Assembly (NCBI RefSeq): GCF_025698545.1
Contig: NC_068576.1
Location: forward strand, 53,354,390 to 53,418,389
Direction of reading: 5' to 3'
DNA from: Gossypium raimondii
Lineage: Eukaryota; Streptophyta; Magnoliopsida; Malvales; Malvaceae
DNA: 64,000 nt
Below are positions 35,789 through 48,987 of the stretch, one piece after another. Both the position numbers and the translations under genes were made by a program. Numbering within the stretch: position 1 is the first letter of the stretch; each line of letters starts with the position of its first letter. The notes under the pieces are model-generated. The model did not search any database. It saw nothing but the letters and a program-made list of their open reading frames with translations, and had not been told where the DNA came from.

Positions 35789-37503
35789 TCAACCAAATCC
35801 AGGAGGCACATCAGGGTCATCATCACTGACATCACACGGATGCTTCTGATCAATATCTACAGAAAAGCCAGGTGGCACACAAACATCAACATCATCTTGT
35901 TCCTGCCCCTCCTGTGAGTGACTGGGCTCTTCCTTACAGTTCTTCAAAGCTCCATCATAAGGCCTAGGAAGCTGCTGTTTAGCCTTGTGAGATTGCTGAC
36001 AGTGGTTGCTGTGACGATTATTTGACATAGAGAAACCTGGTGGTTCTTGTGGATCACCATCAGATAATGTCTCATCGACTCTTCTAGCTGTGGCCTTAAT
36101 GGTACCATTACTCTCAGATTCCTTTTCAACATGTACCATTTCACGGACAGATGATTCACCTTTTTCTTTCCCTTGAGGATTAGCTAATTTATCGTAAACA
36201 GATTGTACCGTTTCTGTAATTTCAGTTCTCATGCTACCTTCCGATCTTATTATTTCCCAGAGACTATCTGAAATCTGGCCCATCACTTTGTTCCTAATCA
36301 TTATAAAAAATTGAAGTGTCAAATTAACATCAACATTATTGACTACATGGAAACAACCAACAAGAACTTATAGTTGGTGAAGCATATGTGAAGATTAAGT
36401 GAAAAATCTAACATACTCTTGAGTAGCTAACGGAACTCTGAGTTGATATTCTTATCACAAACTGCTCCCAATTTATACTTATATCCATATCTTATAATTC
36501 CCAATGCTGAAATTTTTAATAACCAGATTTCGCATAAATAAAACACACCATAAAGAAAGATGCAAGCATTTTATTCGGGAACACGCATTATTTCAACTAA
36601 GTAATCCAATATGGATTCTTAATTTTCACTCTTATATGCATATATACACATATAAATGAAATTCTTAAGTTTAAAGTCATAAATAACTTTGACAACAAGG
36701 TCCACTTACCCAACCTCATCATGAATGGCATCTGATAGTTGCCTTACTTTCATGTTTTCAGCGCCAGGACGGTTAAGTGCTGCCGACTGCTTCACAGCTG
36801 AAATGATGTTGTTGCGTAATTCTTCCTGCAATTTATTGCTTTATTCAGAACATATTATAAAGGGACACTGTAAGAATGCCGCTATTTACTTCATATTCAT
36901 TTAAAGTAATAAATATACGAAGGTTGCATTTGGCGTGTTCTTGAGTTGACAGTCATTCTTTGAATCCATTAGGAAAGAAAGCAAGTATAAAATACATAGC
37001 TCGAGCTGAACAACTGCTTTTATCTAAACAAGTTTAATCAAGCTGTTTGGCTTGTTTTCGAAAAGCATAGGCTGATAATCGATATACAATAATCACATTT
37101 GTTAACAATCTATAGCAGCAAAGCAGCTTAATCAAACATGGCCTTGAAATTGAAATTAATAAATTATACCCAGATATAATAATCAAATTAAATTCCATGA
37201 AAATACCCAAAACTCAAAATCAAGACAAAACCCATTCAAGCAAACAATCACAGACAACAAGCATCCATGATTTCCAGGTTACCCAAAAGTTAAGCATTCT
37301 AAAACTTTTACCTTAATCCTAGAAAAAAATATATAGAAGGTAAAAAAGGTAGATAATATTGTGATTAAAAAGAAGAAGAAGGAAGAACGTACGTTGTCCT
37401 TGAGCTTGCGGATGATTTTGAGACGGAGCTTGTCGAAGTCACCATCGTCCTTGAGCTTTGCAATTACCTCTTCTTTCCTAATCTTCTTGTTTTCTTCTCC
37501 CAT
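35789..37503 (-). CDS. Conserved plant protein of unknown function with C-terminal PPGF repeats
   Basis: Three exons: 37503-37393, 36825-36710 and 36293-35789; all junctions are GT-AG and the frame is open through 243 residues. The ATG at 37503 (MGEENKKIRKEEV) is the first in frame. The N-terminal 75 residues are charged and look helical (IAKLKDDGDFDKLRLKIIRK, ending with an ISAVKQSAALNR segment). The C-terminal half is acidic and disordered in appearance and carries three PPGF motifs: EPPGFSMS, VPPGFSVD and a final DVPPGFG. I cannot assign a function. Its place next to the HPR3-like genes suggests comparing it with the small unknown genes between At1g12500 and At1g12550. Confidence 0.85.
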
Positions 37504-37894
37504 CGGTTGCTTTGCATTCAATCTGTTGGAAAAAAATACCTTTCTTTTTTATGTTTCTATTAACAGGGAAAAGGGAAGAACGTTGTACTAAAATTTTGTG
37601 CGTTTTTAGGGTTTTACACGGATCAAGGAAGTTCAATTTGTTTCGAATTACAATGGGGATTTTGATTTACGGCAGTCATGTGGTTTCATAATAAGCAATT
37701 AGCAGTAAAATTAAAAATTTAGACACTTTTTGGGAATTGCAAAATGGGATTTCTTTTCTGGATTAAACTGGGCCATTTCAGTTTAGACCCAGATGAAATG
37801 TATGGGTCATATTAGGCCTGAGCCATGGAAATATCTTTTGAATGTTTTGGGCTTTAGAGCTAAATGGCAATCCAGATTTTTCAGCTTCAATATT
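37504..37894. other. Short intergenic stretch
   Basis: Promoter side of the minus-strand unknown gene and the upstream flank of the hydroxypyruvate-reductase pseudogene. No TATA box is obvious. Confidence 0.4.
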
Positions 37895-38620
37895 TACAAG
37901 AATGCTACCGCCGACGCATTGCCGTCACCACCGCTGGTCAAGTCTTCACCGAAGATGTTGCTGAATTTTCTGTTGGGCTTTTCCCCGATGTCCTCCGATG
38001 AATGTCAGCCAGTGATAGGTATGTCAGGTCCGGATCGTGGGTCGCAAAAGGAGCATACCCGCCTGGTATCAAGGTGATAACTTTTAGCCAGTGATTCATG
38101 GTTGCAGTTGAATGGAAAGAGGATTGGGATCGTGGGGCTTGGGAGAATTGGTTCCGAAGTTGCATAAAGGCTGGTACCATTTGGTTACAGCATTGCTTAC
38201 TGCTCGAGAAGGGAGAAGGCAACCGTTCCATACCTTTACTATTCCACCGTCAATGAGCTTACGTAAAACAACAATGCCCTCATTCTATACTATTCTTTGA
38301 TGAAAGAAACTCACAATGGCGTAATGGAAGCATTGGGGAAGGTCCGGAAGGAAGCCAGGAAGGAGCATTGGAAGAGGGGGTTTGATCGATGAAAAGGAAC
38401 TTGTGAAGTTTTTGGTGCAAGGGAGAGTGGGTCGAGCAGATCTTAATGTTCACGAAGATGAGCCCCACGTGCCGCCAGAGCAATGGACAATATTGTTTTG
38501 GCTCATCATGCGGCTGTTTACACCCCTGAATCCTTTGAAGCATTGCAAGAGCTGGTTATAGGGAACTTAAAGGCATTTTTTTCTGATCAGCCCTTGATTT
38601 CACCAGCTCAACTTGAATGA
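37895..38620 (+). pseudogene. Hydroxypyruvate/glyoxylate reductase pseudogene (HPR3-like copy 1)
   Basis: Degraded copy of the gene that follows. Recognisable segments are ECYRRRIAVTTAGQVF...DVAEFSVGLFPDVLR, RIGIVGLGRIGSEVA (the GxGxxG nucleotide-binding motif), and near the end HHAAVYTPESFEALQELV and LKAFFSD...AQLE with a stop at 38620. The first third of the protein is absent, there are several stops and frame changes, and the gap at 38074-38107 in the place of the intron is only 34 bases. It therefore cannot be functional. Confidence 0.88.
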
Positions 38621-38922
38621 AGCTGTCTTATGAAAATGATGATATCATAATCAAGGTTAGATTTGTTTATTGCCCAAACTGCTTGGTTTTTTTTTATCAA
38701 TGAAAACGACGTGATTTAATATCCAAGTAATAATTATGAAAATCAATTTACATGCCTCCTCAATTTTTGTGGTCCTCGCGGCAGTACCTTCTTCATTTAA
38801 TTTAGCCATCTTTGCTTGTGTACCATTAGACCTATCCAAATAAACTTGCGAAGAATATGAACCGTAAAAATTTGGTTTTTAGAGAACTTGAGGGGTTCAG
38901 CTTCAGGGCTTTGGAGCTCCAA

Positions 38923-40634
38923 ATGGCCACCGTTAAAGAAGAAGCGCTGCCGCTTGTCCTTGTGCACCGTCCACCCAACTTTCATTTTCCATTCAAACAC
39001 CGTCTCCAAACCCACTTCCGTCTACTCGACTCGCTGGATTCAGACCCTCCCAAGTCGACTCATTCCTTCTTTTCCCGTCACGCTGCTTCTGTACGTGTCC
39101 TCCTCTGCGTGGACACCATACCCATCACCCGCGACATCCTCTCACTGCTCCTTTTCCTCCAACTTATCGTAGGCTCAAGCACTGGAGTTGATCATATTGA
39201 CCTACAAGAGTGTCGCCGCCGGAGCATCGCTGTCACCAACGCCGGGAAGGCCTTTTCCCCTGACGTAGCTGACTTGGCCGTAGGCCTCCTTATCGATGTT
39301 CTCCGAAGAGTTTTCGCCAGTTTCCAGTACGTTCGGGCTGGGCTGTGGGCTCAGAATGGGGAATTCCCGCTTGGTTTCAAGGTTTGGTTTTTGATTCTTT
39401 GCTTGTTAAAGATTGTATTTCTTTTATTTCAAAAGGTGCTTGCTTACCATACTGAAAAAAGAGTTTCTTTAGCAAGACTATGTTGTTCTTTGTGCATTTC
39501 TCGGTTAAACTCCGGTGCAATGTAATTACTAGAGCAAAGCAGAACTCTTGATAATCTCTCTAAACTGGGGTGAACTTGGTGTTCGTTGTAGTATCCATGG
39601 CTGATGGACTTGCAAGCAGTTATGGGGCATAGTGCGAAAGAATGCAACTACGTTTAAAACATGATAATGGATGCCAGTTACCTACCAGACATAAAATTGA
39701 CAAATTAGTGCTCTAGATAATTCTCTTAAGACACCAAAAATGCCCTGTAGAATTAGCGTCTAGAGGGTTTCAAAGCTGTGCTACAAATTCTAGTTAGGTG
39801 GACTGGACTAGTAGAGTGTGTTGCCCACTAGTTAACTTAATGGGAAAATCATGATGGTCCAACTACTCTGCCATCCGATTTATATCAGATACTTTCTGTT
39901 TTCCATCTCAAATTATGTGGTTGTGTGGTGTAGTCTAAGTAATAAGCAGGGTTGGCCCGAAAAGTATAACTGAAATCCAGGTTAAGTTTTAATTTTAAGT
40001 GAACCATGGGAGAGTCATTGTTGCTGCACCATTTTGGTCATTGTTTTATGTTACATATTCATGTTTTCTGGAAACTAAATTATAAGGTTGCCTTATAAAC
40101 ATCAGTGCAGTTAGGAGGAAAACGAGTAGGATTAGTGGGCTTGGGAAGCATGGTGCTAAAATTGCGAAAAGGCTCGAGCCATTTGGCTGTGCTATTTCCT
40201 ACAACTCAAGAAGGAAAAAGCCATCTGTTCCATTTCCATGGTTTAAAAATGTCTATAACCTTGCAGTCAATAATGATGTTCTAATTGTTTGCTGCATGCT
40301 GACAGAAGAATCTCGACACATAATTAGCAAGGATGTCATGACTGCCCTGGGAAAGGAAGGGGTAATAATAAATGTTGGACGTGAGGCTCTTATTGACGAG
40401 AAGGAATTAGTGCAACTTCTGGTCAGAGGTGAGCTTCGTGGTGCCGGTCTCGATGTGTTTGAGAACGAGCCTGATGTTCCCCAAGAGCTCTTTTCCTTGA
40501 AAAATGTTGTACTGTCTCCTCATTGTGCTGTTGCAACTCCTGAATGTTTCGATGCACTGGAGGATTTGATCACAGCCAACCTGCATGCATTCTTTTCGAG
40601 TAAACCTTTGCAGTCAGTAGTTGAACTTGAATGA
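38923..40634 (+). pseudogene. HPR3: Hydroxypyruvate reductase 3-like gene with a frameshift (HPR3-like copy 2)
   Basis: D-isomer-specific 2-hydroxyacid dehydrogenase family, which reduces hydroxypyruvate and glyoxylate. Exon 1 is 38923-39381 (MATVKEEALPLVLVHR ... VGSSTGVDHIDL ... VADLAVGLLIDVLRR); exon 2 is 40111-40634, after a 729-base GT-AG intron. At about 40149-40152 one base is missing in the GxGxxG motif: GLGS is followed by a frame change, and the other frame resumes GAKIAKRLEPFG and runs to the stop. Exon 2 is 524 bases, one short of a multiple of three. Later motifs are otherwise well kept (NVGREALIDE, where GRG is usual, and LSPHCAVATPE with the catalytic His). It is either a very young pseudogene or a sequencing error. 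At1g12550 is the Arabidopsis counterpart. Confidence 0.85.
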
Positions 40635-41246
40635 ATGGTTTTCTAAAGATACGAAGTCAGTAGGTGGCTTAATCTTAGCCAGCTTCTCGGATTGGCAGCG
40701 CTTGAACTTATTGATGATGTGGGATTGTAATGTCAAAGCTGGAAAGCTAACCTAACCACTATTGTACATTGAATAAGAGAAAATATGGGGTGGATGAGGT
40801 TTCTTGTTACTTGAGTTTTATCATTTGTTTAAAACTTTTGCATCTCATCAAGTGAGAGAGCTGCTGCATGGATGGCCAATTTCTAACAAAAACATCTTTT
40901 GTTTGATAAAACTAAGCAATCAACAACGGGAAACCAGACCAATTAACATCTGAAACTCGCACTTTCGTGCGGAGAAATGTAATGGAAACACATAGCAAAG
41001 CACAAGTCAAAGGCATTAATGCTTCGTTGCTGAGAAAAAGAAGGTTTTGCTAATATTGTTTTACGAGGTCTGTTGATCGGGCAGAAACTTTCATGTTTTG
41101 AGTATGATGCATAAGATAATAATAGGTACATTAAATGTAAACAAATGCTATTAATTCCACAAATAGCTTCATACAGGGAAGCTATTTTGTCTCCACTATT
41201 CCACAAAACAGGTAAATGAAGAAAAGGAATGGAAGACACTATTATG
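40635..41246. other. 3' flank of the HPR3-like gene
   Basis: No coding signal. The first part is the likely 3' untranslated region; the retroelement begins at 41247. Confidence 0.45.
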
Positions 41247-42242
41247 TGATACGGGGTTGCGTGCGGACCAAGATCGAGTTGCCAAGTCACGGGAAACTCC
41301 TACGAAAACCCTAAACAATCAGATCTGAAACGAAACAGAAAATTAAAAGATTAGAACTTTGAATTTCCGGATCCAAATAAAATCCCCAAATCAAGAAAGA
41401 ATCAAATTGAGAATAGAAATAAGTGTTAATAAGGGTTCTTGAAACCCTAAAGGAGATTGTGATTCTGTTCAATTGAATACCAAGATAGTTTTCCCCAAAT
41501 TTTGGCAATCTAATTTCACCCAAAAAGAGTATGGATGAATCAGTAAGAACCCTAGAAATTGGGAATTTTTTTGAATCGATTATGTGCTGCCGACAAGAGA
41601 TCGATTAAACGAAGAGTTCTTGGAGTTTAAACAAATCTGAAACGCGACAAAGAACATCAAAGAGATTAGATCAAGATTCGGCACAATCAGAAACAAATAA
41701 AAGAACTTGAACAACAAGAATTAAATTAAAGTCCTAAGAAGCCTTGAAATCCCGAAAGATCTCACAACTCCCTTCAAACGGCTTTAATCTCCCCTCCAAA
41801 AAATATCAATGGCAAGAAGAAGGCTGAAGATGGCTCCCACAATCAAAAGATTGTTAAAACAACTTCTAAAGAAAACCCAAGAGAGAATTCTTGGAGAAAA
41901 ACTCAAAGAGAATTACGCACTTAAACAAATCAAATTTTGATATAATTGGGAAGTATCTAACAAGGTGGCTGGCCAAGCCTTTATATAGACTTTTCAAATG
42001 TTTTCCTAATCTAATTAAAAACTAAAACTAAAAACTCCTAATTATTTTAATTTTAAATGGAAATTCGCCAAAGGCTTTTAATTGGGCCTCTTAGACTGAA
42101 TATTTACATAAAAAATTAAACTAAGTATTTAAAAAAATAAAACTTTACAAATTGGGTCACTTTGACAATTTGGCCTGATTTTCAAGTAAGTATGGTTTAT
42201 CTTCTTGTTTGGGCTTGGGTTGGGCCTTTGTGACTCGTATCA
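41247..42242 (-). repeat. 3' LTR of the retroelement
   Basis: Direct copy of 45017-45958, starting TGATACGGGG and ending TCGTATCA on the plus strand. About 996 bases; somewhat longer than its partner. Confidence 0.9.
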
Positions 42243-43130
42243 TTCCCCCATCCCTCAAAAAGATTCGTCCTCGAATCTGAAAAATCAAATGGAATCGACT
42301 TTCCTCGATCGAATGGGACTAATGGCAATTGAATCCACTGAAAAGAATAGCCATAAGTTAGTAAATAGCAACGCAAACAAACTTGTAGCCCAATCATAAG
42401 CATAACAAAACAAGTATAACGCATGCAAATTGACAGATTCAGATTACCATGCAAACAAGCTAATTTACTCGTTAATGCCTCGTCAAATATTTGAAACAAA
42501 GATGGACATGTTTTAAGGCATTCAGTCGTCTCAAATTGTTTCCACAAACCATGAATAAATTGCGAGTAATAAATCAAATGGTAAACATAATCGTCACAAG
42601 CAGGTATTTGAAAAGATTCACACGGTTCACAGAGTTGCACAATCATACCATGCATTATAGACGGTCTATAGATTCACTCACACATGCATTATCAAAAACA
42701 AGAATCTTTTTATCAACCATCAAAACAAATAGATCATCAATAAATAAAATAGGACAGTCAAGCACATTTCGATCTAAGTGTTTTACAAAAATTAAATCAT
42801 CAACACGATCCCTGTCACTATCCGATGAGTACAGAAGTGTTTCAAAAGTTTCAAGCATCTTACCTTTATTAGCAGAAGAATAAGGGTCGATTTTACCTTT
42901 TCCACTTAAAACAAACCTTCGCTCATCGGGGGCATAGTGTAGTTTAAGCTCCGTTGTTGAGTTAACCTTTGTCCAATGGAACTCAAACTTCATGTACAAC
43001 CACATAAACTATTTAAGGCACGAATATAAATTGAAAACAAATTTGGCAAATTTCGTTACCTTATTCAAAAACCAAGTATCAAAATAATAGAAAGTATTTG
43101 CCAAAACAGATTTGCACAAATTCGAGGATT

Positions 43131-44336
43131 TTACACAAGGCAAATTAAGAGAATACAACTCATGCTTCCTTTCGTAATGATTTTATCAACCACAATCAAA
43201 GAATAACAATTAATTGGATCAAAATGAGGGGATCTTTTAAGAACTAAGTCACCAAAAGTTTTAACAATTATTTTCAAATCTGCACGGGACTTGGTTGCTA
43301 AAATTTCCTTACCTCGCTTACCTTCGGGCTCATGTGGTTGGATTTCATCTTTGCCTATGTTGATTGTATGAAAGTGTCTTTCATTTGAGAGGTATTGAAG
43401 TTGAAAGTTATCTTTCGATCTTTCGGGAACCTGAAAAGTAGCAACACAAGAAAAATTCATATCTTGGTTAGTGGAAACATTCCTCGCTACCCTTTCCTTG
43501 TCTTTTTCTTTTGTTTCTTTTTCTAACTTAGTTTCTCTTCTTTCTTCAATTTCTTTTTCACTTTTCTTTTCTGTTTCACATTCCTTTTCACTCTCAATCT
43601 CTTTTTGCTCTTTTTCATTCTCTTTTTCTTTTTTCTCACTTATTTTAACAACATAATTTTTCAGTTTGATTTGGTCCTCATGGACTTGTTCCGGAGTGAG
43701 CGGCACTAAGGTGATTTTCCTTCCTTGATTCTTGAAAAAATACCTATTGGTACGACCATCGTGAGTGGCCTTTCGATCTAGTTGCCATGGTTCTCCTAGC
43801 AACAAATGGCAGGCTTGAATAGGTACTACGTCGCACACGATTTCGTCTTGATACTTACCGATAGAAAAGGTGATGCATACTTGTTGAGTGACCTTAAATT
43901 GGCCTTCGTTGCTAAGCCCTTGTAGTTGATAAGGTCGTGGATGCTTGGTAGTGGTTAAGCAAAGCTTTTCCACCATCGTCGTGCTGGCTACGTTCGAGCA
44001 ACTTTCACCATCAATAATAACTCTACAAAGCTTACCTTGTACATGGCAGCGAGTATGAAAGAGATGTTCTCGTTGCTGCTCGCTCTTTGGTTTTGCCAAA
44101 GAGGGTTGTCCACGATCATGAAGATCATAATCAGTTCTAGGGACACGCCGAGGAGCGCGCCTATGAGCAGGAGGCTGATTATCCACATCGTCTTTAATTG
44201 GATCTCGATATTGAGGCTCTTGATTCAACCGCACCTCATTGATAGTAGCAGTCAACGCTCGAAGTGCAGCAGCCTGTTCTTCCAACTGTTGTTGGAATTT
44301 TTTAAATGTGTCATCATTATTATCACCTTTAGACAT
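43131..44336 (-). pseudogene. Gag/aspartic-protease-like region of the LTR retroelement
   Basis: Internal minus-strand frame. The first part (FKKFQQQLEEQAAALRAL) is the coiled-coil-like start of plant Gypsy Gag. A retropepsin-like region follows (CRVIIDGESCSNVASTTMVE, TKHPRPYQLQGL, CDVVPIQACHLLLGEPW), then a long Lys/Glu-rich low-complexity run. It is a fossil of an incomplete element and has no host role that I can infer. Confidence 0.8.
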
Positions 44337-45016
44337 TTTGAAAAAACCTGCAAAAAATAAACACTCAACACTCGAAAATAAAAGTTAGCAAACCTCACCG
44401 TTAATCACTCAAAAAGAAAAATCAAATTCTCAATGAGGTAGAATTCAGTCTTGTGAGTGTTTTAGTAGAGTTTATATCAACCAATTAGAGAGTGTATGAA
44501 CCGGACTACCAAAGAATCCTAATTTGCACTAGGATGCCAAAGACTGACGAGACACCAATTGATTCGTGTTGCACCGAGGAAGGATTGTGCACACGTTTAA
44601 ATCCTACTAACACAAGAAACAAGAAGGTGTTAGATATTGTAAAGGAAGAATAAAAAGCAAGCAAATGAAAACCTACAGCTAAGAATCAATAAAAATTGCT
44701 AAAACCAGAAAACCCGAAAAACTGCGGAGTAACTTGACAACTTCGTTCGAGGTGTTCCCGATCTCCAAAAATCATGAAATTAAATCTGGAATGTACTTAA
44801 ATATTGAGTTTTTGATCTGGAAAGTTTGGGCACCAAACTCAACCCGCTGAATATTTTTTTAATTTTTATTGAATTTCATATTTTTCAATTATTTTGACTT
44901 TTTCGACCGAATTTTTTGCGGGAAATATTTTTTTATATTCAATCACAGTGCCACAAATAGAGATCAGTTTAGAAATCAACCAAGAACACCCAAAATGCCC
45001 AAAATCTGATACCAAA

Positions 45017-45958
45017 TGATACGGGGGTTGCGCACGGACCAAGATCGAGTTGCCAAGTCACGGGAAACTCCTACGAAAACCCTAAACAATCAGATCTAAA
45101 ACGAAACAGAAAATTAAAAGATTAGAACTTTGAATTTCCAGATCTGAAATAAAATCCCCAAATCAGCAAAGAATCAAATTGAGAATAGAAATAAGTGTTA
45201 ATAAGGGTTCTTGAAACCCTAAAGGAGATTGCGATTCTGTCCAATAGAATACCAAGATAGTTTTCCCCAAATTTGACAATCTAATTTCACCCAAAAGAGT
45301 ATGGATGAATCGGCAAGAACCCTAGAAATTGGGGATTTTTTGAATCGATTATGTCTTTGCGACAAGAGATCGATTAAACGAAGAGTTCTTGGAGTTTAAA
45401 CAAATCTGAAACGCGACAAAGAACAGCAAAGAGATTAGATCAAGATTCGGCACAATCAGAAACAAATAAAAGAACTTGAACAGCAAGAATTAAATTAAAG
45501 TCCTAAGAAGAATATCAATGGCAAGAAGAATGCTGAAGATGGCTCCCACAATCAAAAGATTGTTAAAACAACTTCTAAAGAAAACCCAAGAGAGAATTCT
45601 TAGAGAAAAACTCAAAGAGAATTCTGCACTTAAACAAATCTGAAATTTTTGATATAATTGGGAAGTATCTAACAAGGTGGCTGACCAAGCCTTTATATAG
45701 GCTTTTCAAATGTTTTCTTAATCTAATTAGAAAACTAAAACTAAAAAAACTCCTAATTATTTTAATTTTAAATGGAAATTCGGCCAAGGGCTTTTAATTG
45801 GGCCTCTTGGACTGAATATTTACATAAAAAATTAAACTAAGTATTTTAAAAAATAAAACTTTACAAATTGGGTCACTTTGACAATTTGGCCTGATTTTCA
45901 AGTAAGTATGGTTTGTCTTCTTGTTTGGGCTTGGGTTGGGCCTTTGTGACTCGTATCA
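45017..45958 (-). repeat. 5' LTR of the retroelement
   Basis: Direct copy of 41247-42242 with the same TGATACG and CGTATCA ends, about 942 bases. It abuts the 3' flank of the anthocyanidin-synthase-like pseudogene. Confidence 0.9.
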
Positions 45959-45961
45959 TTA

Positions 45962-47222
<1,261 letters not shown>

Positions 47223-47714
47223 TCACGGGAGTTGACTGGAAGATAAGTGAGTTGATTGGAAGATTTGTATCATACAATTTCACCCTTCTCTTTTTTCTCA
47301 CCCTAAATTACTTGTATTAATTCTCAATCACATGAGCTCGTGATGCATGTGTAATGAATGTTGATAAAAATTTCAAAATGAAAACATAGTACCTAATAAT
47401 TATAAAGTGTGAAAACCTCTCGCTATAAAGGTTGGATTTTATTGTTTTAAATGTGTTGATGGTGGTATCATATCTCAAACAAATTGATTTGGTTGATGCA
47501 CACTTGTTGAGGTTTTTTTTTATTTCTCCCGGATGGGAGTAATTTTTTATATTTATAAATCAAGGTCTCTTAATGTGATGTACTAGAGAATAATTAGGTG
47601 CCATGCATATGACACGTTCTCTTCTTATACTCGACATGTATACTTGGGCGTGTCTCTTTGGCAAAATCCGCACCCAAGTATCGCCGTAAAGAGCGAGCAG
47701 TGCCCATATGTTCT

Positions 47715-47885
47715 ATGCGTTCCACCTCGCGAGGTAGAGAGGCACGACAGGTTCACCTCACGAGGTCGCCATGTCAATGGGTGCGAGACACGATGGGGCG
47801 ATCCATCTCACGGCTCAAACATCTCCCTTGTGCTCCACCTCGCAAGGTGGCAAGAAGCGATGGAAGGATCCACCTCACGAGGAGA
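47715..47885. repeat. GC-rich array of a palindromic CCACCTCGCGAGG motif
   Basis: Five copies of a 13-16-base motif close to 'tccacctcgcgaggt' occur at about 47721, 47751, 47800, 47832 and 47868. Spacing is 31-50 bases. The first contains the perfect palindrome ACCTCGCGAGGT. The block is much richer in GC than its surroundings. The long plus-strand frames here have no match I recognise. Confidence 0.6.
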
Positions 47886-48446
47886 GTCAAATTTCAGGTT
47901 GTGAGGACGGGTTGAATTGCAAGTTGTGAAGTATCCTATAACACCGCTACATACATATTGATTGTTATGCGGTAATTCTCATTAACAAAATATTTTGCTT
48001 CCTCTTAATTATAATCTAAGTTGTAAGTACATATAATTGAAAGAGAAGTAAAAGAAATGAATTTATATAGGTCAATATATTTGATGTATTCACATGGTAT
48101 AATTTTATACTTCATTAGAGAATCTAATGATGCCACATAAGTTGAATATAAAATTACTTAAATATAAGTTAATTTTTTGACATTTATCTAATTCATTGAT
48201 AATATATAAAACTATATTGATTAATACATCAAATATAAATTTATTTAGTTATATTTCCTTTGGAAAATGAAACTTATAAGTAACATATAATAAGTATTTA
48301 TTTGCCTAAATCTAAGCCTGTGACCTATGTTATTATAGATCTTTATCTGACCTTAGTGTGCCCATGCCCTAAAGTTAAGCTTCACTAACAAATGATAATA
48401 ATAATAATAATTATAGTTGAACTACTCTAAAAGTAGACATGTCAAC

Positions 48447-48535
48447 TAATACGAGTATTGTTGTTAATGCAGGAGGAGTGAGTTTGAGTATATTATCTCT
48501 CTATTTAAAAATTGAGAAGAAACTATGAATAATTT
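48447..48535 (+). repeat. SINE-like copy, family A (sense)
   Basis: Reads 'attgttgttaatgcaggagg', then 'gagtttgagtat' in the B-box position, then 'atttaaaaattgagaagaaac' and 'tatgaataatt'. This is the reverse complement of the copies at 30975 and 56354. Confidence 0.5.
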
Positions 48536-48987
48536 TAAAAGTTGAAAAAAACAGACCATCTTAACAATAATAGCCAAGTTAAATTAAATTTGAATAAAAA
48601 ATATACAAATATTAAAGTGAAGTTTCAGGAACTAGAAGTTATATTATTTACACGTGCAGCCTCGAAATCAAAGGTAACGTAGTTTGGCAGCAAGCAAAAA
48701 TGAGATGAAAGGCCAGTTCACGTGACGGCCCTATGGACGCACGTGGAACAGACAAGGCAACCACATGTCCACCTCATGCAGGCCAACATTTTCGTAGAAA
48801 ACGACATCACCATAGGAACCTTGATGATGACTCACTGAACATGAATGAAATCGAAGACCGTTGTATTTCCCTCCACACTTTCATCCCTTACCTTATCTCT
48901 CTTTCCCTCCAACAAAACCAAAGTGAAACCAATCAAATAACACTGCTCCTCCATCATCACCAGTTTAACAGATTTAGTATTGGTCCA

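Larger units (their letters stand above)
41247..45958 (-). mobile_element. Non-autonomous Ty3/Gypsy-type LTR retrotransposon
   Basis: A 4.7-kb fossil element lying on the minus strand. It has two LTRs (45017-45958, its 5' LTR; 41247-42242, its 3' LTR) with TGATACG...CGTATCA ends and a perfect 5-base target duplication TTATG at 41242-41246 and 45959-45963. The primer-binding site, TGGTATCAGA on the minus strand at 45005-45014, matches the initiator-Met tRNA, and a purine tract precedes the 3' LTR at about 42243-42256. The internal part holds one sizeable gag/protease-like frame; I see no reverse transcriptase, RNase H or integrase. It is therefore incomplete and would have depended on a partner. 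The two LTRs differ by several per cent by eye, which suggests an insertion within the last few million years. Confidence 0.9.

Noticed and set aside
43471-43656. Ser/Phe-rich plus-strand frame
   Set aside because: It is the opposite strand of the Lys/Glu-rich run in the retroelement gag-like frame and has no independent support.
43131-44336. Long minus-strand frame as a host gene
   Set aside because: It lies between two LTRs with a target duplication, and its protease-like region is of retroelement type.
47715-47885. CRISPR-like array
   Set aside because: The repeats are short, divergent and unevenly spaced, and the context is a plant nuclear genome.
47644-47915. Plus-strand frames of 85-86 codons
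   Set aside because: Two overlapping frames cover the GC-rich repeat; they are open because AT-rich stop codons are rare there, not because of coding.
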